Assembly (NCBI RefSeq): GCF_002890915.1
Contig: NZ_POUT01000005.1
Location: forward strand, 186,001-250,000
From: Stutzerimonas stutzeri
Lineage (GTDB): Bacteria > Pseudomonadota > Gammaproteobacteria > Pseudomonadales > Pseudomonadaceae
Direction: 5' to 3'
Length of the DNA stretch: 64,000 nt
Both the position numbers and the translations under genes were made by a program. Below are positions 53,232 through 64,000 of this stretch, piece by piece; within the stretch, counting starts at the first letter, position 1, and every line of letters begins with the position of its first letter. The notes under the pieces are model-generated. The model saw only the letters and a list, made by a program, of their open reading frames with translations. It was not told where the DNA came from and did no database searches.

Positions 53232-55015
53232 AACTCCAGATGAAGCTGAGAACCCGTCTGTTCCTCGGGTTCTCGGCGTTGATGACGGTGGCCCTGCTCG
53301 GCCTGGTGCTGGCGCTGGTCAGCGTGATGCAGATGGCCAAGAGCCAGGAACAACTGATCCGCAACAACTTCGGCATCATCGAGATCAACCAGCAGTTGCG
53401 CCAGGCGCTGGGCAACCACCTGATCATCCTGGCCGGCCAGCAACGCAACGACGAGGCGCTGGCCTCGGTGCGGCAGTCGTTCGAGCAGGCCCTCGAACGC
53501 GGCATCGCCGAGGCCACCGACGAGGGCGACCGCCAGGCATTCCAGGCCATCGCCAGCGCCTACGCCAACTTCCTCGATGAGCTGGACGCCTCGCGCCACC
53601 AGAGCTGGACGCTGCTGGAGGACAACGCGCTGAGCCAGGCCTTCAATCAGGTGCGCGGCCTGATGGCGGACATGCAACGCAGTTCCTATGACAGGATCCG
53701 CGACACCGAGCTGCGCAGCCGCGACCGCGCGGCGCTCCTGGCCGGCCTGCTCGGGCTCACCGCCATCGCCGTGTTGCTGATCGGCTTCATCACCGCGCAC
53801 AGCTTCGCCCGGCGCTTCGGCGAACCGATCGAACGGCTGTCGGCAGCGGCGGACCAGATCGGTCGCGGCGACTTCAACATCGAGCTGCCGCGCCCGCCGA
53901 TCGCCGAGCTTTCCTCTCTGAGCCGCCGTTTCGGCCTGATGGCGCAAGCCTTGCACCAGTTCAAGCAGACCAACGTGGAGGCGCTGGTCAACGGCCAGCA
54001 GCGCCTGCAGGCACTGCTCGACAGCATCGACGACGGCCTGTTGATCATCGACCGCCAGGGCCGGCTGGAACATGCCAACCCGGTGGCGCAACGGCAACTG
54101 GCCTGGGAAACCGAACACCTGGGCGCGACCCTGGGTGAGGCGCTCGGCTCTCCGGAGCTGGACGACGCCGCGCGCCAGGTGCTGAATGACAAGCCGCTGT
54201 CCGGCCCGCCGCAGGACCTGGTCATCGAAGCCGACGGCGAACGCCGCCTGCTGGCCTGGCGCATCAGCCCGGTCAATCATCACGACGGCAGCATCAGCGG
54301 CGCCGTGATGGTGCTGCACGACGTCACCGACCAGCGCACCTTCGAGCGCGTGCGCAATGAGTTCGTGCTGCGCGCCTCCCACGAGCTGCGCACTCCGGTC
54401 ACCGGCATGCAGATGGCCTTCAGTCTGCTACGCGAGCGCATGCACTACCCGCCGGGCAGTCGCGAGTCCGATCTGTTCGACACCGTCCACGAGGAGATGC
54501 AGCGGCTGGTCCGGCTGATCAACGACCTGCTGAATTTCTCGCGCTACCAGAGCGGCCAGCAGAAGCTGGAACTGGAGCAGTGCGACATCCCCGAGCTGCT
54601 CGAGGAAGCCCGCCAGCGCTTCGAGGTCGCCGCGGCCGGGCAGGACGTGCAATTGCAGCTGGAACTGCAGCAGCCCCTGCCGAGCCTGCTGCTCGATCGC
54701 CAGCAGATGGAGCGGGTGCTGGACAACCTGCTGAGCAACGCGCTGCGGCATACGCCCAAGGGCGGCGAAGTGCGCCTGCTGGCGCGCCACCATGGCGAGC
54801 GGATGATCCTCAGCGTCGAGGACAACGGCGAGGGCATTCCCTACAGCCAGCAGGCGCGCATCTTCGAGCCATTCGTGCAGATCGGCCGCCGCCGCGGTGG
54901 CGCCGGCCTGGGCCTGGCCCTGTGCAAGGAGATCGCCCAGCTGCATGGCGGGCGCATCGGTGTGCATTCGCGCATCGGCCACGGCACCATCTTCTACGTC
55001 GCACTGCCGATCTGA
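53228..55015 (+). CDS. kinB: Sensor histidine kinase KinB (595 aa)
   Basis: Inner-membrane kinase for AlgB. Two membrane helices (about 12-34 and 167-190) bracket a periplasmic helical sensor. HAMP, a PAS domain (about 250-350) and the H-box RASHELRTP with phospho-accepting His385 follow. The C-terminal ATPase domain has NLLSNALRHT and GAGLGLALC. Length equals that of P. aeruginosa KinB. It is translationally coupled to algB through ATGA and followed by a repeat pair. Confidence 0.95.
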   Translation: MKLQMKLRTRLFLGFSALMTVALLGLVLALVSVMQMAKSQEQLIRNNFGIIEINQQLRQALGNHLIILAGQQRNDEALASVRQSFEQALERGIAEATDEGDRQAFQAIASAYANFLDELDASRHQSWTLLEDNALSQAFNQVRGLMADMQRSSYDRIRDTELRSRDRAALLAGLLGLTAIAVLLIGFITAHSFARRFGEPIERLSAAADQIGRGDFNIELPRPPIAELSSLSRRFGLMAQALHQFKQTNVEALVNGQQRLQALLDSIDDGLLIIDRQGRLEHANPVAQRQLAWETEHLGATLGEALGSPELDDAARQVLNDKPLSGPPQDLVIEADGERRLLAWRISPVNHHDGSISGAVMVLHDVTDQRTFERVRNEFVLRASHELRTPVTGMQMAFSLLRERMHYPPGSRESDLFDTVHEEMQRLVRLINDLLNFSRYQSGQQKLELEQCDIPELLEEARQRFEVAAAGQDVQLQLELQQPLPSLLLDRQQMERVLDNLLSNALRHTPKGGEVRLLARHHGERMILSVEDNGEGIPYSQQARIFEPFVQIGRRRGGAGLGLALCKEIAQLHGGRIGVHSRIGHGTIFYVALPI

Positions 55016-55054
55016 TCGGCGAGCCCCCGCCAACCCCACGGCTCGTAATGATGG

Positions 55055-55197
55055 CAGGTTGGGTTGGCCTGCGAAGCCCAACATACGGTGCATCGGGCAA
55101 CACACCGGCTGCGCCATTGTCTTCTCGCAGCCACATATGGCTGGACGTCGGTGTGTCATGTTGGGCTTCGTCGCTACGCTCCTCAACCCAGCCTACG
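55055..55197. repeat. Inverted intergenic repeat pair, GTAGGTTGGG family
   Basis: CAGGTTGGGTTGGCCTGC and GAAGCCCAAC (55055-55083) face the inverted TTGGGCTTCGTCGC (from 55160) and CTCAACCCAGCCTACG (ending 55197). It is a diverged third copy of the family at 2355-2502 and 23101-23187, sitting between the converging kinB and ampDh2 genes. Confidence 0.75.
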
Positions 55198-55223
55198 TGG
55201 CACCCTGCGAACCGCGTAGTTGC

Positions 55224-56006
55224 CTAGCGACCGTCGTTGAGCACCTGCAGCAGCGCGGCGGTCTCGGCATCCGGCTCGCCGTCGAAGCGCGCCGGCCGGT
55301 ACTTCATCTGGAACGCGGCGATCACGTTGCGCGTTTCCAGGTCCAGCTGCCCATGGCGCGGCACCTGGTAGCCCTGCAGCGCCAGCGCCTGCTGGAACCA
55401 GTCGATCGCCGGCAGGCCGCTGGCGGCATAGTGCGCCCGCTGTGCCGCCACCGCGGCGGCATCCGGCCAGGGCACCAGACCGGCATCGGCCAGGCGCTTC
55501 CAGGGAAACAGCGGACCGGGGTCGACCTTGCGCTGCGGGGCGATATCGCTGTGCCCGACGATCGCCCCGGGCTTGAGCCCATGGCGCGCCATGATGTCCT
55601 TGAGCAGCACCACCAGCGCATCGATCTGCTGCTCGGAATAGGGATACCAGAGCCGCCGTCCGTCGGCGCTTTCGACATAGCCACGGTTGACCAGCTCGAT
55701 GCCGATGGAGCTGGCGTTCAGCCAGGTCCGCCCGTTCCACTGGCTCTCGCCGGCATGCCAGGCACGGCGGTCTTCGTCCACCAGGCGGTAGATGGTCGCC
55801 GGCGAGTCGCCGATCAGATAGTGGCTGCTGACGTCCCGCCCGAGGAGCAGCTCCAGCGAGCGCGGCAGGTCGCTCGAGGTGTAATGCAGCACGATGAACT
55901 GGGCGCGGCTGTCCTGGCCGGCGGAGGTATAGCGGGTGTCGATCCGCGGACCGGCGGCGCAGCCGGCCAGCAACAGGAGCATCAGGGCGATGGTTACGGC
56001 TTTCAT
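55224..56006 (-). CDS. ampDh2: AmpD-type N-acetylmuramoyl-L-alanine amidase lipoprotein (260 aa)
   Basis: Zinc amidase cleaving the lactyl amide bond of peptidoglycan. The lipobox LLAGC (Cys16) predicts a lipoprotein of the periplasmic face. The amidase domain shows zinc ligands H41, H152 and D162 (LHYT, GHSDIAP, VDPG) and the catalytic-type E104. A peptidoglycan-binding-like C-terminus (about 190-258) follows. Position next to algB-kinB matches ampDh2 of P. aeruginosa, an outer-membrane-facing amidase. Its name rests on that synteny. Confidence 0.9.
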   Translation of the reverse strand: MKAVTIALMLLLLAGCAAGPRIDTRYTSAGQDSRAQFIVLHYTSSDLPRSLELLLGRDVSSHYLIGDSPATIYRLVDEDRRAWHAGESQWNGRTWLNASSIGIELVNRGYVESADGRRLWYPYSEQQIDALVVLLKDIMARHGLKPGAIVGHSDIAPQRKVDPGPLFPWKRLADAGLVPWPDAAAVAAQRAHYAASGLPAIDWFQQALALQGYQVPRHGQLDLETRNVIAAFQMKYRPARFDGEPDAETAALLQVLNDGR

Positions 56007-56206
56007 CGGGACCTCTGTGTCGACAGCGCAATGACGCAGATGAACCGCGCTGCGCTGCCGGATTCGACTGGCGCCCGGCGCGACCTGCGGACGGGGCGGA
56101 GATTATACCCGGCGGGTCCCGCCTTCAGGCGACGTTTCGGCGCCGCCGCGACGGAGGCTGTTCGGCACCGTAGCGGCAACCACGGTTCCGGCGGACGGCG
56201 AACCGG

Positions 56207-58054
56207 TCAGGCCATCTCGATACGATTGCGCCCGGCGTCCTTGGCCCGATAGAGCGCCTGGTCGGCGCGCTCGAAGACACGCTCCGGCGTATCGCCGTCG
56301 ACGAAGGCGCTGAACCCAGCCGACAGGGTGACCTGGATGCGTTCGCCCTTGAAGTGGAACGGGCAGGCCGCGATCGCCTGGCGCAGCGCCTCGAGCAACT
56401 GCTGCCCAGCAGCGGATGACGTCCCGGGCAGCAGCATCACGAATTCCTCGCCCCCGAAGCGGGCGATGAAATCGGTCTTGCGCAGCCGCTTGCGCAGTTC
56501 GCCGCCGATGATCTTCAGCACCCGGTCGCCGGCCAGATGGCCGTAGCCGTCGTTGACCCGCTTGAAATGGTCGACATCCAGCACCGCCAGCAGCAGCTCG
56601 CCGCCGTAGCGCTGCCAGCGCGCGAACTCGAGGTCGAGCCGTTCGTTCCAGGCGGCGCGGTTGGGCAATCCGGTCAGGGCATCCTGCAGCGCCTTCTGCC
56701 GCTGCATTTCCAGGTTCCCGCGCAGGCCACGCGCGGCCTGCTCTAGGCTGCCGATACGGCCGACCAGCTGCTGCAGGCGCTCGCCGAGCTTGTCTTCGTG
56801 CTCGCTGCGCTGGCGCTGGTAGGTATCCACCGTATTCAGCAGCCCGTCCAGGCGCGCCTCCACCACCTGCTTGAGGCTCGCCAGGTCGGTCGCCTGGCGC
56901 ATGCTGGTCTGCAGCCCGCCGACCTGCTCGCGCAGCTCGGCATCCAGCGCCCGCGCGGCATCGCTGTTCTGGGTATGGCCCTGGTGGGCGGCATGCAGGT
57001 TGTCCTGCATGGCCGCCAGGCGTTCGTTCAGGGTCTGCAGGTAGTTCTCGAATTCACGCTGGCCCAGGTCGCTGACCGCGATCACCAGCATGGCGAGGTC
57101 GTCCAGCACCGGTACCAGCTCGTACCAGTTCAGGCCACGCTGGATGCGCTCGCGCAGCGTCTGCAGTCGTGGCTGGTGCTGTTCGGGCAGATGCAGGCCG
57201 TCGAGCAGCCCGCTGAGCGAGGCTTCGACCCGTTCGGCTACCACGCTATAGGCGGGCTCCGGCGATACCGGCAGGGCATGCTCGGCATCGGCGACCGTGT
57301 CAGCCACGGTTTCCTGCGGCGCCTCGTCCTCGGCTGTCGGCTCGTCCTGCGCCGGCTGCTCGACGAGCAGTCGTTCCGGCAGCGGCAGGGCGTCGGCCAC
57401 GACGGCGGGATCGACCTCGTCATCATCCAGCGCCGGCTGCAGCCGAACGGTTGCCGATGGTGCGGTGGCGACGGCACATTCGCCGTCTTCCACACCGCCC
57501 TGCGCCACGGTGGCGGGCTCCGCCAGCGGTTCGCCCCCCCCGCCGAACAGGCGCCGCAGAAAACCGCCCCGCGGCATGGCCGGATCATCCTGCAGGCTCA
57601 GCGCCTGTTCCTGCAATACACTCAGCTCGCTCAACAGCGCCGGGATCTCGCGCAGTTGCGCCGCACGTTGATCGAGTTGCCTGGCGAAACGCTTGAGGGG
57701 CTTGCGCAGTTCGGCCGGCAACGGCAGCGCCTGCAGCTGGGCGGCCAGCCGGTGCAGCGCCTCGGTGAGCTGCACCGCCCGCTCCTGGCGGTGCCGCTCG
57801 GAGTCCAGCACGGCCTTTTCCAGGCGCGGTACCAGCTTGCTCAGGCCCTCATCCAGATCGCCGTCGCGCAGGACTCCCCGCATCTGCTGCAGGCAGCGTT
57901 CGACCGCCGCATCGGCACCCTCGACGGCGATGCTGCTGCGTACCAGGCTGCGCCGCAGCAGGTCGACGCGCTGCTCCCAGCGGGCCTCCAGCTGTTCCTG
58001 CTGCTCGACGAGCTGCAGGTATTTTTCCCGCCAGCGCTGGGCTTCGTCGCTCAT
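56207..58054 (-). CDS. dgcH: Soluble diguanylate cyclase, DgcH-like (615 aa)
   Basis: Makes cyclic di-GMP. The long N-terminal part (to about residue 440) is hydrophilic, helical and Ala/Glu/Gln-rich, with no membrane segment. Residues 460-615 form a GGDEF domain with active loop GGEEF (534-538) and an RxxD inhibitory site (RKTD) five residues before it. Its start overlaps the stop of the EEP-family gene by ATGA. The locus position corresponds to P. aeruginosa PA5487 (dgcH), which supports the name. Confidence 0.88.
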   Translation of the reverse strand: MSDEAQRWREKYLQLVEQQEQLEARWEQRVDLLRRSLVRSSIAVEGADAAVERCLQQMRGVLRDGDLDEGLSKLVPRLEKAVLDSERHRQERAVQLTEALHRLAAQLQALPLPAELRKPLKRFARQLDQRAAQLREIPALLSELSVLQEQALSLQDDPAMPRGGFLRRLFGGGGEPLAEPATVAQGGVEDGECAVATAPSATVRLQPALDDDEVDPAVVADALPLPERLLVEQPAQDEPTAEDEAPQETVADTVADAEHALPVSPEPAYSVVAERVEASLSGLLDGLHLPEQHQPRLQTLRERIQRGLNWYELVPVLDDLAMLVIAVSDLGQREFENYLQTLNERLAAMQDNLHAAHQGHTQNSDAARALDAELREQVGGLQTSMRQATDLASLKQVVEARLDGLLNTVDTYQRQRSEHEDKLGERLQQLVGRIGSLEQAARGLRGNLEMQRQKALQDALTGLPNRAAWNERLDLEFARWQRYGGELLLAVLDVDHFKRVNDGYGHLAGDRVLKIIGGELRKRLRKTDFIARFGGEEFVMLLPGTSSAAGQQLLEALRQAIAACPFHFKGERIQVTLSAGFSAFVDGDTPERVFERADQALYRAKDAGRNRIEMA

Positions 58055-58920
58055 ATCGGCTCGCTCGCCTGAACCGGCAGGGTATCGCCCTGCAGCGAAT
58101 CGGGCAGACGGATTTCCACCGCCACCGGCAGGTGATCGGAAATCGGCTGCGCCAGCACGTCGACGCGCTCCAGGGTCAGGCTCGGGCTCAGCAGGATATG
58201 GTCCAGGCAGCGCTGCGGCCGCCAGCTGGGAAAGGTCGCCTCGACCTGTGGCGCCAGCAGGCCGAGGTCACGCAGCGGAGAGTTCTCCAGCAGGTCGTTG
58301 GCATGGGTGTTCATGTCGCCCATCAACACCTGATGGCGGTAGCCGGCGATCAGCTCGCGGATATAGGCCAGCTGGCGCGCCCGCGCTCCGCCGCCCAGCG
58401 CCAGGTGCATCATCACCACCACCAGGGCATCCGCCCCCTCGCCGAAACGCAGCAGAATGGCGCCGCGCCCGGAAGGCCCGGGCAGTGGGTGGTCCTCCAG
58501 GCTCTGGGGCTCGAGGCGGCTGAGCACGCCGTTACTGTGCTGGGCGAAACGCCCGAGGTTGCGGTTGAGCTGCTGATACCAGTAGGGAAAGGCGCCCAGC
58601 TGGGCCAGGTGCTCGACCTGATTGACATAGCCGGAGCGCAGGCTGCCGCCATCGGCCTCCTGCAACGCGACCAGATCGTAGTTGCCGAGCAGCTCGCCGA
58701 TGCGCTGCAGATTGCCGGCACGGCCGGGATGCGGCAGCAAGTGCTGCCAGCTACGGGTCAGGTAGTGGTGGTAGCGCTCGGTACTGATGCCGACCTGGAT
58801 GTTGAAGCTGAGCAGTCGCAGGCGACCATCGGCCGGCAGCCCGCTGCTGGCCAGACAGTGCGAATTGATCCGCGCCTTGCCGGGCCCGGCGAGGCGCGGC
58901 GCGCTCCAGCGGCGCAGCAT
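58051..58920 (-). CDS. Endonuclease/exonuclease/phosphatase (EEP) family protein (289 aa)
   Basis: Metal-dependent phosphodiesterase fold. Visible motifs are LSFNIQVG (metal Asn), VALQEAD (catalytic Glu), LMGDMNTH (Asp/Asn pair), CLDHILLS (Asp-His) and ISDHLPV (Asp-His). All catalytic elements are present. No signal peptide is obvious. It sits between dsbA (6 bp upstream) and the diguanylate cyclase (4-bp overlap), so it is probably co-transcribed. The substrate is unknown; DNA, RNA and lipid headgroups are all possible. Confidence 0.88.
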   Translation of the reverse strand: MLRRWSAPRLAGPGKARINSHCLASSGLPADGRLRLLSFNIQVGISTERYHHYLTRSWQHLLPHPGRAGNLQRIGELLGNYDLVALQEADGGSLRSGYVNQVEHLAQLGAFPYWYQQLNRNLGRFAQHSNGVLSRLEPQSLEDHPLPGPSGRGAILLRFGEGADALVVVMMHLALGGGARARQLAYIRELIAGYRHQVLMGDMNTHANDLLENSPLRDLGLLAPQVEATFPSWRPQRCLDHILLSPSLTLERVDVLAQPISDHLPVAVEIRLPDSLQGDTLPVQASEPI

Positions 58921-58926
58921 CGGCGC

Positions 58927-59556
58927 TTACCGTGCTGCGCGTTCTTTTTCGATGAGGAAGTCGGCGACCTCCAGCGTACGCTCGGGGCCGCCAGCCGAGC
59001 CGAGATCGAAACGGTACTTGCCGTTGACGATCATCACCGGCACGCCAGTGATCTGGTAGGCCATGCCGAGCTTCTTGGCCTGCTCCACCCGGCTGCGTAC
59101 GCCGAAAGAGTTGTAGGCCTTGAGGAACGCCTGCTTGTCGACGCCCTGCCCGGCGAGGAAATCGGCCATCTCCTCGGGCGTGGCGAGCTTCTTGCGCTCC
59201 TGGTGGTAGGCTGCGAATACCGCGTCATGCACCTGTTGCTCGACGCCCATCGCCTCCAGGGTGATGAACAGCTGGCCATGGGCGTTCCACAGGCCGCCGA
59301 ACATCGCCGGGATGCGCTTGAAGTCCACGTCCTCGGGCAGCTGCGCGACCCATGGATTGATGACCGGCTCGAACTGATAGCAATGCGGGCAGCCGTACCA
59401 GAACAGCTCCACCACCTCGACCTTGCCTGCATCGGCGACCGGGACCGGGCTGCTCAGCTCGACATATTCCTTGCCAGCCTGGAACTCTGCTGCCTGGGCC
59501 ACCAGGCCGAACAGGCTCACAGCAGCCAGAACGGCAGTGAGTAGGAAATTGCGCAT
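58927..59556 (-). CDS. dsbA: Thiol:disulfide interchange protein DsbA (209 aa)
   Basis: Periplasmic oxidase that introduces disulfide bonds into exported proteins. The signal peptide (about 1-22, ending AQA) precedes the thioredoxin-type fold with active site CPHC at 56-59. The cis-proline loop GVPVMIV is present. The ATG at 59556 follows AGGAG at 6 bp. It is downstream of the cytochrome c4 gene and its terminator, and upstream of the EEP gene. Confidence 0.96.
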   Translation of the reverse strand: MRNFLLTAVLAAVSLFGLVAQAAEFQAGKEYVELSSPVPVADAGKVEVVELFWYGCPHCYQFEPVINPWVAQLPEDVDFKRIPAMFGGLWNAHGQLFITLEAMGVEQQVHDAVFAAYHQERKKLATPEEMADFLAGQGVDKQAFLKAYNSFGVRSRVEQAKKLGMAYQITGVPVMIVNGKYRFDLGSAGGPERTLEVADFLIEKERAAR

Positions 59557-59602
59557 GAAATACTCCTGTTAACGACGGACCGATGGCGCAACAGGCTGCA
59601 GC

Positions 59603-59628
59603 AAAACGCCGGGACTCGCCAGCGTTTT
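59603..59628 (-). promoter_or_regulatory. Hairpin in the dsbA leader
   Basis: AAAACGC (59603-59609) pairs with GCGTTTT (59622-59628) around a GC-rich loop. It lies about 50 bp upstream of the dsbA start and could act as a leader hairpin or a second, weak terminator for upstream transcripts. Confidence 0.35.
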
Positions 59629-59671
59629 TCCGCGGTCCGCCCACCGGGTGGAAGGGGTAATTGTAGCGAGG

Positions 59672-59716
59672 CGTAAAACAAAAAGGGCGTCGCGGCTCAC
59701 GGCCCCGACGCCCTTT
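59672..59716 (-). terminator. Rho-independent terminator of the cytochrome c4 gene
   Basis: On the minus strand AAAGGGCGTCG (59706-59716) pairs perfectly with CGACGCCCTTT (59682-59692), followed by TTGTTTTACG. It lies 32 bp past the stop codon. Confidence 0.9.
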
Positions 59717-59747
59717 GCTCAGGCTGGCTGGTCAGTGACCCGTGCGG

Positions 59748-60380
59748 TCAGTGCAGGCCCTGGATGTAGCTGGACAGCGCTTCGATGTCCTTGTTGCTCA
59801 GCTTGGCGGCAATGCTGCGCATGATCATGGCATCGCCGTCGTTGGTGCGGTCACCTTCACGGAAAGCGGTCAGCTGCTTGGCGGTATAAGCGGCATGCTG
59901 GCCGCCCAGCTGCGGGAACCCGGCCAGGTCGTTGCCGGCACCGTTGGGCGCATGACAACCGGTACAGGCGGGCATGCCCTGGTCCAGCTTGCCGCCGCGG
60001 AACAGTTTCTCGCCCTGGCCCACCAGTGCCGGATCGGCGAAGCCCACGGCGATCTTCTGGCTGGCGAAGTAGGCTGCGATGTCCTCGAGGTCCTGGTCGC
60101 TCAGCGGGTCGAGCATGCCGGTCATTTCCAGCACCTTGCGGCCGACGCCTTCCGCGGCGCCCGGCGTGCTGCCGGCCTTGATGTCTTGCAGTTGCTTGAA
60201 CAGATAACGCTCGCCCTGGCCAGCGAGTTTCGGGAAGTTCGGTGCCGGGCTGTTGCCATCGGTACCGTGGCAGGCGCCACACACAGCAACTTTGCCCTGA
60301 CCAGCTTCGGCGTTTCCAGCCGCGTGGGCCATACCGGTGATGCCAAGGGTCAACAGCAGACTCACGAGTACTTTGTTCAT
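59748..60380 (-). CDS. cc4: Dihaem cytochrome c4 (210 aa)
   Basis: Periplasmic electron carrier to terminal oxidases. The signal peptide (about 1-20, ending AHA) precedes two cytochrome c domains with haem sites CGACH (34-38) and CTGCH (139-143). Each is followed by a Met-containing segment (EMTGMLDPL and DAMIMRSIA) supplying the axial ligand. Size and layout match cytochrome c4. It is transcribed towards dsbA but ends in its own terminator, and is divergent from engB. Confidence 0.95.
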   Translation of the reverse strand: MNKVLVSLLLTLGITGMAHAAGNAEAGQGKVAVCGACHGTDGNSPAPNFPKLAGQGERYLFKQLQDIKAGSTPGAAEGVGRKVLEMTGMLDPLSDQDLEDIAAYFASQKIAVGFADPALVGQGEKLFRGGKLDQGMPACTGCHAPNGAGNDLAGFPQLGGQHAAYTAKQLTAFREGDRTNDGDAMIMRSIAAKLSNKDIEALSSYIQGLH

Positions 60381-60480
60381 CAGCTAATCCAACTACGGCT
60401 AAGGGTTTGTAAGGAATTCATCGGGTCACGCACAGCCGGCTGGCCGTGGCGACGCTCGTTATAGTGGCATGCTGGACATC

Positions 60481-60596
60481 GGTCCCGCATGGCATCGCTA
60501 CCCGCGGGACCGCGTGGAATGCCGTGCGAAGCCAGAGATCAGGCCAAAGCGCACATAAAATCTGCGGCATTATATACTTCCGTTCTTGAAACGGAA
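60481..60596 (+). promoter_or_regulatory. Putative promoter and leader of engB
   Basis: GGTCCCGC (60481-60488) and GCGGGACC (60504-60511) form an inverted repeat that could serve as an operator between engB and the cytochrome gene. Further on, CATTATATAC (around 60568-60577) is -10-like. TTCCGTT/AACGGAA (60578-60584 and 60590-60596) forms a hairpin directly before the first of two possible engB starts. Confidence 0.4.
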
Positions 60597-60638
60597 ATGA
60601 ACCATTGCCGCACCCCCGCGCATTACATCGGAACCATC

Positions 60639-61265
60639 ATGCTCCCGAAAAACCCGATTCTCGGCCTCTGCCAACAGGCCTCCTTCATGACCAGTGCCGC
60701 CAAGGTCGATCAGTGCCCGGCCGACGAGGGTCTGGAAGTCGCCTTCGCCGGGCGGTCCAATGCGGGCAAGTCCAGTGCGCTGAATACCCTGACCCATGCC
60801 AACCTGGCACGCACCTCGAAGACGCCGGGGCGCACCCAACTGCTCAACTTCTTCCGCCTGGACGACGAGCGCCGCCTGGTCGACCTGCCCGGCTACGGCT
60901 ATGCCAAGGTGCCGATCCCACTCAAGCAGCACTGGCAGCGCCACCTGGAAGCCTACCTGGGCAGCCGCGAGAGCCTGGCCGGGGTATTCCTGATGATGGA
61001 CATCCGCCATCCATTGACCGAGTTCGACCGGATGATGCTGGACTGGTCCAGCGCCAGCCAGATGCCGCTGCACATCCTCTTGACCAAGGCCGACAAGCTC
61101 GCCTTCGGCGCCGCCAAGACCGCCCTGCTGGGCATCCAGCGCGAAATCCGCCAGCACTGGGGCGACAACGTCAGCGTGCAGCTGTTCTCCGCGCCCAAGC
61201 GCCAGGGTGTCGAGGAAGCGCAGCTCAAGCTCGCCGAGCTGCTGGGGATGCTCGAAGCGGAATAG
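60639..61265 (+). CDS. engB: Ribosome-biogenesis GTPase EngB (YihA/YsxC) (208 aa)
   Basis: Essential GTPase acting in large-subunit ribosome assembly and cell division. G1 GRSNAGKS lies at 38-45, G3 DLPGYGY and G4 TKADKL follow. I chose the ATG at 60639, which starts [16 protein letters not shown] as in close relatives; an ATG at 60597 in the same frame would add 14 residues and cannot be excluded. It is followed by a repeat-filled gap before gcvP. Confidence 0.95.
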   Translation: MLPKNPILGLCQQASFMTSAAKVDQCPADEGLEVAFAGRSNAGKSSALNTLTHANLARTSKTPGRTQLLNFFRLDDERRLVDLPGYGYAKVPIPLKQHWQRHLEAYLGSRESLAGVFLMMDIRHPLTEFDRMMLDWSSASQMPLHILLTKADKLAFGAAKTALLGIQREIRQHWGDNVSVQLFSAPKRQGVEEAQLKLAELLGMLEAE

Positions 61266-61311
61266 ATGGTAGGGTGGATCACGCTTCACCGATCCGCCAG
61301 ACGGAGGTAAA

Positions 61312-61441
61312 GGTGGATGTAAAAAGCGACATCCACCCTGCGCGGCTTGAAGCTTGAAAAGCATCGCCCCGAGGTCGGGCCTCCCACGGAAACGGGCGGT
61401 GCACACCGAACCCGGTGGGAGGCGCGCCCTCGCGGCGATGC
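61312..61441. repeat. Hairpin and REP doublet between engB and gcvP
   Basis: GGTGGATGT (61312-61320) pairs with ACATCCACC (61329-61337). A longer doublet spans 61361-61441: GCATCGCC at the left end and GGCGATGC at the right, with GCCTCCCAC and GTGGGAGGC inside. A third stem, GCCTGAAA/TTTCAGGC (61455-61462 and 61480-61487), lies 13 bp from the gcvP stop. Confidence 0.7.
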
Positions 61442-61499
61442 AGGCCGGCCTGAAGCCTGAAATCAGCATGCCGCACTGCTTTCAGGCCTCGGCCCGGCC

Positions 61500-64000
<2,501 letters not shown>

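Noticed and set aside
60489..60638. Longer engB reading frame starting at 60489
   Set aside because: The extra 50 residues include promoter and hairpin sequence and lack conserved character. The conserved start is at 60639.

Overview
The window is high-GC DNA from a gammaproteobacterium of the Pseudomonas/Stutzerimonas type. The evidence is the gene order (algB-kinB-ampDh2-GGDEF-phosphodiesterase-dsbA-cytochrome c4-engB; tctED-opdH-tctCBA; pstSCAB-phoU; recCBD), the enlarged PstA and PstC proteins, and many REP-type intergenic palindromes. The left edge cuts a DUF2868 membrane protein at its 5' end. The right edge cuts gcvP, which runs leftwards, before its start codon. I see no rRNA, tRNA, CRISPR array, prophage or intact insertion sequence.

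Layout. Positions 1-4.5 kb hold a DUF2868/DUF3482 membrane-GTPase pair, an EamA exporter and a divergent LysR regulator with a shared palindromic operator. Positions 4.5-12.5 kb hold a compact accessory island: a type I restriction-modification operon in the order hsdM-hsdS-fic-hsdR. The first three genes share single bases at their junctions. A 149-bp AT-rich gap with four CTTACA-type repeats precedes hsdR. Positions 12.5-19.7 kb hold the phosphate regulon pstS-pstC-pstA-pstB-phoU on the minus strand. It has tandem PhoB boxes before both pstS and pstC, and a palindromic element at three of its four gene junctions.

Positions 19.8-23.3 kb hold a thioesterase, a membrane diguanylate cyclase, an AEC transporter and a small membrane protein. 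Positions 23.3-32.2 kb hold recC-recB-recD, with a REP pair between recB and recD. Positions 32.4-39 kb hold a secreted tandem-Cache protein, a Na/Pi cotransporter with a PhoU-like tail, and a TAXI-TRAP transporter. Positions 39.3-48.8 kb hold a 56-residue protein, an Aer-type chemoreceptor and the complete tricarboxylate uptake locus: the TctDE two-component system, an OprD-family porin, TctCBA and an AbrB-family membrane protein.

Positions 48.8-64 kb hold a fused SpmA/SpmB-like protein, three small proteins probably linked to envelope or stress functions, the AlgB/KinB two-component pair, a lipoprotein amidase, a diguanylate cyclase, an EEP-family hydrolase, dsbA, cytochrome c4, engB and gcvP. 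Most of the window is core Pseudomonas chromosome. The main accessory features are the restriction-modification/Fic operon and the repeat elements, several of which end exactly at or within a few bases of stop codons.
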